Below are positions 25,559 through 33,509 of a stretch of DNA of 44,437 nt, piece by piece. The DNA lies in NCBI GenBank assembly GCA_002316835.1, contig DCEG01000026.1, positions 1-44,437 of the forward strand. The letters run 5' to 3'. Source of the stretch: Bacteroidales bacterium UBA1035. Lineage in GTDB: Bacteria > Bacteroidota > Bacteroidia > Bacteroidales > Dysgonomonadaceae. Within the stretch, counting starts at the first letter, position 1. Each line of letters opens with the position of its first letter. Below the pieces are notes generated by a model. The model was not told where the DNA came from and searched no databases. It saw nothing but the letters and a program-made list of their open reading frames with translations. The translations under genes were made by a program, and so were the position numbers.

Positions 25559-25623
25559 GCAAAGAGCCAAGAGCATTGAGCTAAGAGTGTGAACTCACAG
25601 CCCGTAAACTCTGAGCACTTTGC
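25559..25623. repeat. Imperfect inverted repeat between adaptor and pump genes
   Basis: Arms 25559-25573 (GCAAAGAGCCAAGAG) and 25609-25623 (CTCTGAGCACTTTGC) pair with three mismatches, and a second related word pair, TTGAGCTAAGAG and its inverse CCCTAAGCTCAA, extends the symmetry to about 25634. The 94-base gap interrupts an otherwise tightly packed operon; it looks like an inserted intergenic repeat and could form an mRNA hairpin that tunes pump expression or stability. Confidence 0.55.
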
Positions 25624-25643
25624 CCTAAGCTCAAAACAAAATT

Positions 25644-28600
25644 ATGAAAATATATGAAAAAGCGGTAAAGAATCCCGTTGGAACATCACTGATATTTATC
25701 GGAATTGTTGTCATCGGATTCATGTTCTACCGTCAACTCCCTATAGACCTGTATCCTGAAATAGATATGAACATGATTTCGGTCATGACATCGTATCCCG
25801 GAGCCGGTTCTGATGACGTTGAAGCCAATGTAACCAGACCGTTGGAAGATGTGCTTAACTCAGCCGAGAACATTAAGAATATTACGTCTCAATCGAGAGA
25901 CGGAATGTCTATGTTGATGCTTGAATTTGATTTTGGGACAAACATGGACAACGTGATGAACGATGTCCGGGATAAAGTGGATATGGTTTCGGGATTCCTC
26001 CCCGAAGGAGTGGAAGACCCCATGATTCTGAAGTTCAGTTCCGATATGATCCCTGTAATTGTTCTCTCAGCAACAGCAAAGGAGAGTGCCGGTGCACTGT
26101 ATAAAATCCTTGATGAACAGGTAGCTAATCCGCTCAACCGTATTCCCGGTGTGGGAACTGTTGGGGTGGCGGGTGCACCGCAGCGTGAAATTCAGGTAAA
26201 TGTAATGCCCGAAAAACTGGAAGCCTATAACATTTCCATAGAGCAGATCGCTCAGGTTATTTCTGCTGAAAACGTGAATGTTCCTGCAGGTAATTTCGAT
26301 ATTGGGTCACAAACGTATATGCTTCGCCTTGAAGGTGAATTTTCCGGAAGTCGAGAACTTAACAACATTATCGTGGGAAATAATCAGGGGCAGCCCATTT
26401 ATTTGAGAGATCTGGCTGTTGTAAAAGATACCCTGCAAGACCGCATAATGGAAAGTTACACCAATGGCGAAAGAAGCGCGACGATCGTTGTACAGAAACA
26501 ATCAGGCTCCAATACCGTTGCAATTGCCGATGCGGTAAAAAAAGAAATTGTTGAATTGAAGAAGAACCTTCCGCCCGATATCGAAATTGTAACCGTAATG
26601 GATACATCGGAATACGTAAAGGTTTCCATCAACAGTTTGCTCGAAACCATTTTGCTGGCTTTGATAATTGTTGGGCTCGTTGTGCTTTTCTTCCTCGGAC
26701 GCTGGAGGGCAACTGTTATCATTATGGTAACCATTCCCATTTCGCTCATCGGATCGTTTATTTATTTGTATCTTACAGGTAATTCTATCAATATTATATC
26801 GTTGTCAGCTTTGTCGATTACCATCGGTATGGTGGTTGACGACGCTATTGTGGTACTCGAGAACATCACAACGCATATTGAGCGCGGCAGCCGTCCCAAA
26901 CAGGCAGCTGTTTACGGAACAGAAGAAGTGTCTTTGTCCATTATCGCATCAACACTTACCATCGTAGCTGTGTTTCTGCCTATGACTATGGTAGGAGGTT
27001 TTGCCGGGGTTATGTTTAAACAACTCGGATGGATGGTAACCATTATTATTTTGCTTTCTCTTATCATTGCCATGACACTCACACCCATGATGAGTGCTAA
27101 AATGATGAGGAGTAACAAAAATATGAAAATGAGCACATTCGATAAGTGGTACAATAAGAAAGTACTTCCTTTGTTGGATAAAATGGATAAAGGTTATGCC
27201 AGGCTGGTGAAAAGAGTAGTTACCAACAGAAGAACTACCATTTTCGCTGTATTGGTTATTTTTGTGTTAGGAGGAGTTATCAGTGCACTAACGTTGAAAA
27301 CCGAGTTTATGCCGGCATCGGATAATAACGATATTGGTATGACCGTGGAAACACCTACGGGAACACGAATGGAAATTACACGCGAAACAGGACACAAAAT
27401 TGCTGAAATGTTAAAAGAGAAGTATCCCGAGGTCGAAATCGTTTCTTTCGGTGTAGGTCAGGCAAGTGACGATAACGCGTGGGCAGCCATGCAGGATAAC
27501 GGTTCCAATATTTTGACATACAATATAAGGCTGACTGAAGCAAAGAACAGAAAAAAAACCATTTATGATGTTTCAGACGAACTTCGTGTCGAGCTGGCGG
27601 CTATGCCCGAGGTACATCGTTTCAAGGTGATGCCCGGCGGAGGAGATATGGGAATGACAGGAGGAAGCAACGTAGCGGTTGAAATATACGGTTACGATTT
27701 ATCCGAGACCGATAAACTGGCAGCCGATTTACAACCTAAACTATCAGCTATAGCAGGTTTGCGTGACGTTACCATCTCCCGAAAAGATTACAGAATGGAG
27801 TATAACATTGTTTTTGACCGTGAGAAGCTCTCCTTGAACGGCTTAAATATGGCAGCAACGGCAAATGCGGTAAGAAATCGTATAAACGGGCTTATTATGT
27901 CACGTTATCGTGAAGACGGCGAGGAGTACAACATTCGAGTGCGGTACGACGAACCTTACCGTCAATCGATTGAGGATATCGAAAATATAATGATTTACAA
28001 CCCTATGGGTATCGGTATTCGTGTCCGTGATGTAGGAAAGGTTGAGGAAAACTCATCGCTTCCGCAGATCGACCGAAAAGACCGCCAGCGAATCGTTACG
28101 GTTCAGGGAACCATATACAAACGCGCATTAAGCGAAATTGTTAAAGATGTTAATGCTGCTATTGCATCACTTGATGTTCCGCCTGGAGTTCAGGTTGAAA
28201 TAAGCGGATCGCTTGAAGAACAGCAGGAGTCTTTTTCACAATTGGGGTTGTTGCTGATGATAGTGTCGTTGCTTGTTTATATCGTACTGGCATCTCAGTT
28301 TGAATCGCTAACCTATCCGTTTATTATTATCCTGACTGTTCCGTTCGCCTTTATTGGTTCATTGCTGTTCTTGTCGATGACAGGCGAGCCACTCGGAATC
28401 ATGGGATTTGTGGGATTGATTATGCTTGTGGGGATGGTGGTGAAAAACGGTATTGTACTTATCGACTACATCAACCTGAACCGCGAACGCGGTATGTCCA
28501 TCATAACTGCTGTTGTTCACGGTGGAAGATCCAGGTTACGCCCTGTATTGATGACAACACTTACCACTATTTTAGGTATGATTCCGCTGGCAATTGGTAC

Positions 28601-28814
28601 TGGACAAGGTTCAGAAATGTGGAAATCGCTCGGTATCTCAATTATCGGGGGGATGACTTTCTCTACGATTATAACGCTTATTCTTGTTCCTGCATTATAT
28701 TCGATCTTTGGTGGAAATGGCGTAAAACGCAAACGACGTAAACACCGTGAGAAAATTCACAGTCAAAATGAACAAGAAGAAATCTCAACTTATTTGAAAG
28801 GAGCAGAAGCATGA
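25644..28814 (+). CDS. RND-family efflux pump inner-membrane permease (AcrB/MexF-like)
   Basis: Proton-driven exporter of 1056 residues, the expected length. N-terminal membrane helix (TSLIFIGIVVIGFMFYRQLP), two large periplasmic porter loops, and eleven further helices. The proton-relay residues are intact: Asp399-Asp400 in VVDDAIVV and Lys934 in VVKNGIVL, which places it in the HAE-type multidrug group. Some periplasmic segments are Met-rich (near GGGDMGMTGGSN), but I see no methionine relay proving metal export. The stop codon overlaps the start of the PII-like gene (ATGA). Substrate unknown. Confidence 0.95.
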   Translation: MKIYEKAVKNPVGTSLIFIGIVVIGFMFYRQLPIDLYPEIDMNMISVMTSYPGAGSDDVEANVTRPLEDVLNSAENIKNITSQSRDGMSMLMLEFDFGTNMDNVMNDVRDKVDMVSGFLPEGVEDPMILKFSSDMIPVIVLSATAKESAGALYKILDEQVANPLNRIPGVGTVGVAGAPQREIQVNVMPEKLEAYNISIEQIAQVISAENVNVPAGNFDIGSQTYMLRLEGEFSGSRELNNIIVGNNQGQPIYLRDLAVVKDTLQDRIMESYTNGERSATIVVQKQSGSNTVAIADAVKKEIVELKKNLPPDIEIVTVMDTSEYVKVSINSLLETILLALIIVGLVVLFFLGRWRATVIIMVTIPISLIGSFIYLYLTGNSINIISLSALSITIGMVVDDAIVVLENITTHIERGSRPKQAAVYGTEEVSLSIIASTLTIVAVFLPMTMVGGFAGVMFKQLGWMVTIIILLSLIIAMTLTPMMSAKMMRSNKNMKMSTFDKWYNKKVLPLLDKMDKGYARLVKRVVTNRRTTIFAVLVIFVLGGVISALTLKTEFMPASDNNDIGMTVETPTGTRMEITRETGHKIAEMLKEKYPEVEIVSFGVGQASDDNAWAAMQDNGSNILTYNIRLTEAKNRKKTIYDVSDELRVELAAMPEVHRFKVMPGGGDMGMTGGSNVAVEIYGYDLSETDKLAADLQPKLSAIAGLRDVTISRKDYRMEYNIVFDREKLSLNGLNMAATANAVRNRINGLIMSRYREDGEEYNIRVRYDEPYRQSIEDIENIMIYNPMGIGIRVRDVGKVEENSSLPQIDRKDRQRIVTVQGTIYKRALSEIVKDVNAAIASLDVPPGVQVEISGSLEEQQESFSQLGLLLMIVSLLVYIVLASQFESLTYPFIIILTVPFAFIGSLLFLSMTGEPLGIMGFVGLIMLVGMVVKNGIVLIDYINLNRERGMSIITAVVHGGRSRLRPVLMTTLTTILGMIPLAIGTGQGSEMWKSLGISIIGGMTFSTIITLILVPALYSIFGGNGVKRKRRKHREKIHSQNEQEEISTYLKGAEA

Positions 28815-29104
28815 AAGCAGTAATGATTATATTAGACCAGGCGCATTATTCGCAAATAGTAGATGACCTGTCAAAATTCAACATCCGCGGATTTACATCG
28901 TGGAAAGAAGTATTCGGCAGGGGAACCAAAACCGGTGAACCCCACTATGGAAGCCATGCGTGGCCATCAGTGAACAATGCTATTCTAACGGTAGTAGAAG
29001 ATCACCGGGTAGCACCGCTAATGAAATACTTGAGAGAATTAGACACCGAATACGAAAACCTGGGGCTCAAGGCTTTCGTGTGGAATGTTGAAGATATGAT
29101 TTAA
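28811..29104 (+). CDS. PII-like small signalling protein coupled to the RND pump
   Basis: A 97-residue protein with the ferredoxin-like beta-alpha-beta pattern of PII proteins: MKAVMIILDQAHYSQIVDDL, then a loop region with GRGTKTGEPHYGSHAWPSVN, then NAILTVVEDHRVAPLMKYLR. It is shorter than GlnB (112 residues) and lacks the uridylylated T-loop Tyr context, so it belongs to the PII-like, transporter-linked group rather than to nitrogen regulators. The SHAWPSVNNAI segment is characteristic, as I recall, of such RND-associated proteins. Its ATG lies inside the pump stop (ATGA), so equal production and physical partnership are likely. Ligand unknown; the His residues could bind metal (inference). 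Confidence 0.8.
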   Translation: MKAVMIILDQAHYSQIVDDLSKFNIRGFTSWKEVFGRGTKTGEPHYGSHAWPSVNNAILTVVEDHRVAPLMKYLRELDTEYENLGLKAFVWNVEDMI

Positions 29105-29110
29105 TATTGT

Positions 29111-29143
29111 AAGTGGCTGTTAACATTGAGTTAGCAGCCACTT
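29111..29143. terminator. Bidirectional terminator between the PII-like and PLP-enzyme genes
   Basis: A 14-bp stem (29111-29124 with 29130-29143, one G-T wobble) with a 5-base loop ATTGA, located between convergent genes. The T tail is modest on either side. Confidence 0.75.
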
Positions 29144-29148
29144 TAACT

Positions 29149-30354
29149 TTACAAGACTTCCAGTGCCCGATCCAAATCAGCTATAATGTCATCGGAATCT
29201 TCCAGGCCAACGGATAACCTGAAAATTGCGTCGCCGGCAAATTCATGCCACGAGTTAAGCTGTTCAGAAGTAGTTAGCTTAAACGATGTTTTCAGCAAAT
29301 CATCGCTTGGCATATAAAAGATCAAAGTACGGTGGTGTCCCAGTGACACAGCATAGTGAATTAATTCAAACTTTTCTACCATTTCTTTTAATTTATTCTT
29401 GATCTCTCCAACCTGAAAAATAACAATTCCCGAAAAGTTATTCATTTGTCTTTTTGCCAGTTCATGTTGAGGATGTGAAACCAAGCCCGGATAGATCACT
29501 CTTTTTACTTTGGGATGATTTTCCAGAAAACTTGCAACTTTCAGCGCATTTTCTTCGTGTACCTTCATGCGAATGGGAAACGTAGCCATTCCGCGCATGA
29601 TGAGCCAGGCATTAAAAGGACTGATCGATCCGCCCAGGTGTACGGCGGTCTTCTTACGCATGGTTGCAAGGTCGCTCTTTTTCCCGAGAACTATACCACC
29701 CAGTGCATCTCCATGTCCTCCCAGATATTTTGTGAGAGAGTGAATAACAAAATCTGCTCCCAATAAAATCGGTTTTGTGGCTGCCGGAGTGGCAAAAGTG
29801 GAATCTATAGCTAATTTTGCACCGGCATTGTGAGCTATTTCTGCTACCGCTGCTATATCGGTCAAACGCAAGATTGGATTACAAGGCGATTCAATATACA
29901 CCAACCTGGTGTTCGGTTTTATGGCATCTTTCACGTTCCGGGGATTGGAAGTATCTACTTTGGTGATCTCAATTCCAAGTTCTGGGATCATATCATTTGT
30001 GATCTCAGCCAATGCGGCGTAAGCAATATCGCTTATCACAGCGTGATCACCCGCTTTAAGTTGATCTAATAATAAACCGGTCACGGCAGACATTCCGGTT
30101 GCAAAAGCTACCCCGGTTTCAGCTTCTTCAAGCGCTGCTACCTTCTCTTCCAACCGGTGTATAGTGGGATTTCCCCAACGTGTATAAACCCATGCGCCGT
30201 CTTCTGCCATTCCCTGCACAGAAAAATCGGTATCTGTGTCAGTAACAAATGTCGTTGACATAACAATGTTGGGAGCTGATGCTCCTGTTACGTTATCGGG
30301 TTCTTCACCGGCATGAATTGCCCGGGTGGAAAAACCATATTTATTTGTTTTCAT
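29149..30354 (-). CDS. Cys/Met-metabolism PLP enzyme (cystathionine gamma-synthase/lyase or methionine gamma-lyase type)
   Basis: A 401-residue fold-type I PLP enzyme of the transsulfuration family. PLP lysine is Lys209 in SLTKYLGGHGDALGG; other marks are YTRWGNPT (about 56-63), ATGMSAVTG (about 82-90), IESPCNPILR, and the C-terminal YAVSLGHHRTLIFYMPSDD and FRLSVGLED. Within the family the sequence cannot be assigned safely between gamma-synthase, gamma-lyase and methionine gamma-lyase. It lies 158 bases downstream of the MetY gene on the same strand, with two hairpins between, and probably belongs to the same sulfur amino-acid unit. Confidence 0.88.
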   Translation of the reverse strand: MKTNKYGFSTRAIHAGEEPDNVTGASAPNIVMSTTFVTDTDTDFSVQGMAEDGAWVYTRWGNPTIHRLEEKVAALEEAETGVAFATGMSAVTGLLLDQLKAGDHAVISDIAYAALAEITNDMIPELGIEITKVDTSNPRNVKDAIKPNTRLVYIESPCNPILRLTDIAAVAEIAHNAGAKLAIDSTFATPAATKPILLGADFVIHSLTKYLGGHGDALGGIVLGKKSDLATMRKKTAVHLGGSISPFNAWLIMRGMATFPIRMKVHEENALKVASFLENHPKVKRVIYPGLVSHPQHELAKRQMNNFSGIVIFQVGEIKNKLKEMVEKFELIHYAVSLGHHRTLIFYMPSDDLLKTSFKLTTSEQLNSWHEFAGDAIFRLSVGLEDSDDIIADLDRALEVL

Positions 30355-30404
30355 TACTTGTTTGTTTTAATATAAGGAAATAATTTACTGTCATTTGACA
30401 GATC

Positions 30405-30423
30405 GTATCATATGTTATGATAC
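30405..30423. repeat. Hairpin upstream of the PLP enzyme gene
   Basis: Perfect 7-bp arms GTATCAT (30405-30411) and ATGATAC (30417-30423) with a 5-base loop, 51 bases before the downstream start codon. Possible regulatory hairpin or operator. Confidence 0.45.
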
Positions 30424-30437
30424 CATTTAAACGAATA

Positions 30438-30468
30438 GAACAGATACATCTCATTTGTGTACCTGTTC
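30438..30468. terminator. Terminator-like hairpin after the MetY gene
   Basis: Arms 30438-30448 and 30458-30468 (GAACAG core with CTGTTC, one A-C mismatch in 11 pairs) and a 9-base loop. It lies 45 bases past the MetY stop in the leftward direction, but the T tail on that side is weak, so attenuation is more likely than full termination. Confidence 0.45.
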
Positions 30469-30512
30469 ATTTTTAACAAGTTGACCATTGAAATGGTTCT
30501 TCTTTTCTTGTA

Positions 30513-31811
30513 TCAGTCTATTTTCTCAAATGCCTGCGCAAGATCGGCTTTTATATCATCGATATTTTCGATCCCTACGGATATGCGTAAAAGGCCAGGG
30601 GCAACTCCGGCAGAGAGTTGGTCTTCGGGCGACAATTGCTCATGCGTAGTGGCCGATGGATGGATGATGAGAGATTTTGCGTCACCCATATTGGCTAAGT
30701 GACTAAGAAGTTTTACGTTATCAATCAGCTTATTTGCGTTGTCTGCATCACCTTTGATCTTGAAAGTAAGTACGGCTCCCGGTCCTTTTGGGAAATACTT
30801 TTTAGCCAATTCGTAATACTTGCTGCTTTTTAGTCCCGGATAATTTACATATTCAACTTTCGGATGTTGTTCCAGCCATTGTGCAAGAGCATATGTGTTC
30901 TGAATATGACGTTCCATCCGGAGAGAAAGTGTTTCGAGCCCTTGTACGAGAAGAAAAGAATTGAAAGGGCTGATTGCATTTCCCCAATCACGAAGTCCCT
31001 CAACGCGGGCACGAATATTGAATGCGATGTTTCCAAATGGTCCGTCGAATCCGAAGACATCCCAAAACACAAGTCCGTGATAGCTGTCTGAAGGTTCTGT
31101 AAATGAAGGGAATTTTCCGTTACCCCAATTAAATTTGCCGCTGTCAACGATAACTCCTCCCAGCGATGTACCGTGTCCGCCAATCCATTTTGTGGCTGAT
31201 TCTACTACCACAGCTGCACCATGCTCTATGGGGCGGAAAAGATATCCGCCAGCTCCAAACGTATTGTCAACAATTAACGGTATATCGTGTTTGTGAGCAA
31301 CTTTAGATATTGCATCGAAATCAGGTACATTTAATTCAGGATTACCTATTGTTTCCAGATAAACGGCTTTCGTGTTATCGTCGATACGCTTTTCGAATTC
31401 AGAGGGATCGTTATTGGGTGTAAATCTTACTTCGATCCCCAACCTTTTAAACTGCGATTTAAATTGGTTATACGTTCCCCCGTATAAGTTTGAAGTAGTA
31501 ACAAAGTTATCGCCAACTTGTAAGATGTTGTTCAAGGCGATAAACTGCGCCGATTGTCCTGAACTTGTAGCCAATGCAGAAATACCACCTTCGAGCGCAG
31601 CAACCCGTTTTTCAAAAACATCGGTTGTAGGATTCATTAATCGGGTATAAATATTGCCGAATTTTCTTAGCCCAAACAAATCTGCTCCGTCTTTAGCGTC
31701 ATCAAAAACGTAAGATGTAGTCTGATAAATGGGTAACGCACGCGATTTGCTGGTTTTATCGACTTCCTGTCCGGCGTGTACTTGTAATGTCTCGAATTTT
31801 AAATTGCTCAT
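30513..31811 (-). CDS. metY: O-acetylhomoserine sulfhydrylase (MetY)
   Basis: Makes homocysteine from O-acetylhomoserine and sulfide (direct sulfhydrylation). The 432-residue length is typical of MetY and longer than gamma-synthases. Signs: N-terminal FETLQVHAGQEVDKTSKSRA, IYTRLMNPTTDVFEKRVAAL, the PLP lysine Lys208 in ESATKWIGGHGTSLGG followed by the MetY-type VDSGKFNW insertion, and the C-terminal HPSATTHEQLSPEDQ. The gene is preceded by an unusually long leader with its own promoter and a 32-codon Cys-containing ORF, which suggests control by sulfur amino-acid supply. The neighbouring transsulfuration-type enzyme lies downstream. Confidence 0.93.
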   Translation of the reverse strand: MSNLKFETLQVHAGQEVDKTSKSRALPIYQTTSYVFDDAKDGADLFGLRKFGNIYTRLMNPTTDVFEKRVAALEGGISALATSSGQSAQFIALNNILQVGDNFVTTSNLYGGTYNQFKSQFKRLGIEVRFTPNNDPSEFEKRIDDNTKAVYLETIGNPELNVPDFDAISKVAHKHDIPLIVDNTFGAGGYLFRPIEHGAAVVVESATKWIGGHGTSLGGVIVDSGKFNWGNGKFPSFTEPSDSYHGLVFWDVFGFDGPFGNIAFNIRARVEGLRDWGNAISPFNSFLLVQGLETLSLRMERHIQNTYALAQWLEQHPKVEYVNYPGLKSSKYYELAKKYFPKGPGAVLTFKIKGDADNANKLIDNVKLLSHLANMGDAKSLIIHPSATTHEQLSPEDQLSAGVAPGLLRISVGIENIDDIKADLAQAFEKID

Positions 31812-31869
31812 AATTAATTTTTTAATTGATTGATTTTCTATTTATTTTTAAAACTACTTATATTGATAA

Positions 31870-31889
31870 TTGTACTGACATGAGTACAA
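31870..31889 (-). promoter_or_regulatory. Hairpin in the metY leader
   Basis: Perfect 7-bp arms TTGTACT (31870-31876) and AGTACAA (31883-31889) with a 6-base loop, between the leader ORF stop and the metY start. No T run follows, so it is not a classical terminator; it could be the distal element of an attenuator or an operator. Confidence 0.4.
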
Positions 31890-31939
31890 AGGTTTTGATC
31901 TATTAAAAGAGAGATTTGATAAAAGATGGGAAGTAAATG

Positions 31940-32038
31940 TTAAAAGCACATTCGGGCAGGGAAAGACAAATAATAACAGGTCAACGCGACAAGGCAGTCG
32001 CGAAATATTTTTTCTATTATCTGATGAAAATTTCTCAT
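31940..32038 (-). CDS. Putative Cys-containing leader peptide upstream of metY
   Basis: A 32-codon ORF that begins about 12 bases after the predicted metY transcription start and stops 128 bases before metY. It encodes MRNFHQIIEKIFRDCLVALT then CYYLSFPARMCF: three Cys and two Met, with Cys codons placed before and after a stem formed by CGCGAC/GTCGCG (31985-32002) inside the ORF itself. Position and composition fit a translated attenuation leader that senses Cys (or Met) charging, analogous to leader peptides of amino-acid operons. No terminator with a T run is visible downstream, so the mechanism is open. It could also be a small functional protein or a chance ORF. I cannot cite homologues. 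Confidence 0.5.
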   Translation of the reverse strand: MRNFHQIIEKIFRDCLVALTCYYLSFPARMCF

Positions 32039-32056
32039 TGTCTTTTTTTGATAATG

Positions 32057-32064
32057 CAAAGATA
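32057..32064 (-). promoter_or_regulatory. -7 element for the metY leader transcript
   Basis: Reads TATCTTTG on the minus strand, 246 bases before metY. It predicts a start near 32050 and a roughly 240-base leader holding the small ORF. No -33 TTTG is seen. Between this element and the divergent one at 32212 the DNA is AT-rich and otherwise featureless. Confidence 0.6.
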
Positions 32065-32211
32065 ATTGGCCCGGATTATATATGAAATACCACATTTATG
32101 GTATTTTTTTTTGTTGACCTATGAACTGAAAAGTATACTAAAATCGATATAAAACAATTTTTTGTTATGAATATATAAGGTTTTTGATGTTATTTCTGTA
32201 TTTTGAATGAT

Positions 32212-32219
32212 TATCTTTG
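32212..32219 (+). promoter_or_regulatory. -7 element for the LuxR response regulator gene
   Basis: TATCTTTG, 28 bases before the ATG at 32247. A TTTG is present upstream (32183-32186), but the 25-base spacing is too long, so only the -7 part is supported. Confidence 0.55.
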
Positions 32220-32246
32220 CATTTTGACATTTTTAAAAATCAAATA

Positions 32247-32894
32247 ATGAGACCCTTTATTATTGCGGACAATCAATTTATCACCGGCATTGGAATTTCT
32301 GCTCTTCTGGATAAGGTTGGAGTTGAGTCTGTTAGCAATGCTCAGAATGTTCAGGAACTGGATGAGCAGTTGAGTGTTAATCCGGATGCAGTTGTAGTCC
32401 TGGATTATTCTTTATTTGATTTTACATCCGTAAAACAAATGATTGAGATGAAGTCCAATAGAAGAGTGTCTCGTTGGATTTTGTTTTCAGATGGATTTGA
32501 TGAAACAAATCTGAGGAATGCATTGAATAACGACCCATCAATAAGTGTAATAAATAAATATGATTCTGAAAAAACAATTACAGAGGCACTTCTTAATGCT
32601 GTAAAAAATGTATCCTATCTAAGTGAATCTGTAAAACAAGTTCTTGAAAACGGTAATCCACCTTATTCCGAAGATACTTCGGTAGTTCTTACCGCGTCTG
32701 AAAAAGTGGTACTGCGCGAGATTGCAATGGGAAAAACAACCAAAGAGATTGCACTTGAGAGAAACGTCAGTTTCCACACAATAAACTCTCATCGTAAGAA
32801 TATATTCCGGAAATTACAGGTCAACAATCTTCACGATGCAATAAAGTATGCCATACGTACGGGTATTTTTGATGTCACGGAGTATTACATTTAA
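32247..32894 (+). CDS. NarL/LuxR-family response regulator (orphan)
   Basis: A 215-residue regulator with an N-terminal receiver-like domain and a C-terminal LuxR helix-turn-helix. Receiver residues look functional: Asp8, phospho-acceptor Asp53 in VVVLDYSLFD, Ser81 in ILFSDG and Lys104 in VINKYDS; only one N-terminal acidic residue is present instead of the usual pair. The HTH spans about 148-205 (LTASEKVVLREIAMGKTTKE, IALERNVSFHTINSHRKNIF). No histidine kinase is adjacent. It is divergent from metY with about 150 bases between the two -7 elements, so a role in sulfur metabolism control is conceivable but unproved. Start taken at MRPFII, downstream of the promoter. Confidence 0.88.
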   Translation: MRPFIIADNQFITGIGISALLDKVGVESVSNAQNVQELDEQLSVNPDAVVVLDYSLFDFTSVKQMIEMKSNRRVSRWILFSDGFDETNLRNALNNDPSISVINKYDSEKTITEALLNAVKNVSYLSESVKQVLENGNPPYSEDTSVVLTASEKVVLREIAMGKTTKEIALERNVSFHTINSHRKNIFRKLQVNNLHDAIKYAIRTGIFDVTEYYI

Positions 32895-32947
32895 GCTGTT
32901 AAAGGCAGAACAGATTGGAGTGAATATAATATATTGTGGCGTATATT

Positions 32948-33319
32948 TCAATAAGCAATTTCCAGAAAAGTGTCCAGTTCTCCTATTGTCAGAAAATTCA
33001 GATCATTGATTGTTCCTGTATATTGTTCACCCCCCATCGTGAGGTTCAGATTCCTTTTCGAGTACGTGTAAGTAAATGGCTTTCTATCCTCTGTTTTGGA
33101 GATCTCAGGATAAGCTATTATTAACTCACCTTTATCAATAGTTTTAAAGTCGAGATAGTATGTTGAATTAATAGTATCCGTTTCAGTTTCGATTACGTGA
33201 TTCTTCTGTCCGACCCATATTGTTTGAGATAAATAATCTGACTCATTTACTCCCGGTCTTGTTTCAGCACAGCCAATGAACAGTATAGCCGTTAATAAGA
33301 AAAATGTATATTTTTTCAT
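32948..33319 (-). CDS. Small lipoprotein of unknown function
   Basis: A 123-residue protein with signal MKKYTFFLLTAILFIGC (lipobox LFIGC, Cys17), so probably a lipoprotein. The mature part is beta-rich (SQTIWVGQKNHVIE, TYYLDFKTIDKGELII, PFTYTYSKRNLNLTMGGEQY), like the small lipocalin-like domains common in Bacteroidetes exported proteins, but I cannot name a family. It is convergent with the response regulator and has its own promoter. Unknown function. Confidence 0.75.
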   Translation of the reverse strand: MKKYTFFLLTAILFIGCAETRPGVNESDYLSQTIWVGQKNHVIETETDTINSTYYLDFKTIDKGELIIAYPEISKTEDRKPFTYTYSKRNLNLTMGGEQYTGTINDLNFLTIGELDTFLEIAY

Positions 33320-33343
33320 ATATTAATTGTTAGATAGATGATA

Positions 33344-33351
33344 CAAATGTA
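33344..33351 (-). promoter_or_regulatory. -7 element for the small lipoprotein gene
   Basis: Reads TACATTTG on the minus strand, 25 bases before the ATG, with a near-match -33 (ATTG, 33370-33373) at 18 bases. Confidence 0.5.
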
Positions 33352-33474
33352 ATTGATTTATTTCTTTTGCAATAGATTACATGGTTTTTTTTATTTATCA
33401 CTTTTCTGCGATTCTTATTTCCGATCCGTTATGCCCGAAGAAAAATGTTAAACCGGAAATTTCAACAAAATCGC

Positions 33475-33482
33475 TATCTTTG
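33475..33482 (+). promoter_or_regulatory. -7 element for the lipoate ligase gene
   Basis: TATCTTTG, 28 bases before the ATG at 33510. No -33 TTTG at the usual distance. Confidence 0.6.
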
Positions 33483-33509
33483 CGAAGCTCAAAATAAAAG
33501 TATTAAATC

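Noticed and set aside
25644..28814. Heavy-metal (CusA-type) RND assignment
   Set aside because: The Asp-Asp and Lys relay fits the multidrug HAE group, and the Met-rich patches do not form a recognisable metal relay, although the PII-like partner is reminiscent of metal efflux operons.
31812..32050. A SAM riboswitch in the metY leader
   Set aside because: I looked for SAM-I and SAM-II type core motifs on the minus strand and did not see them; the leader instead has a short ORF and simple hairpins. A covariance search would decide.
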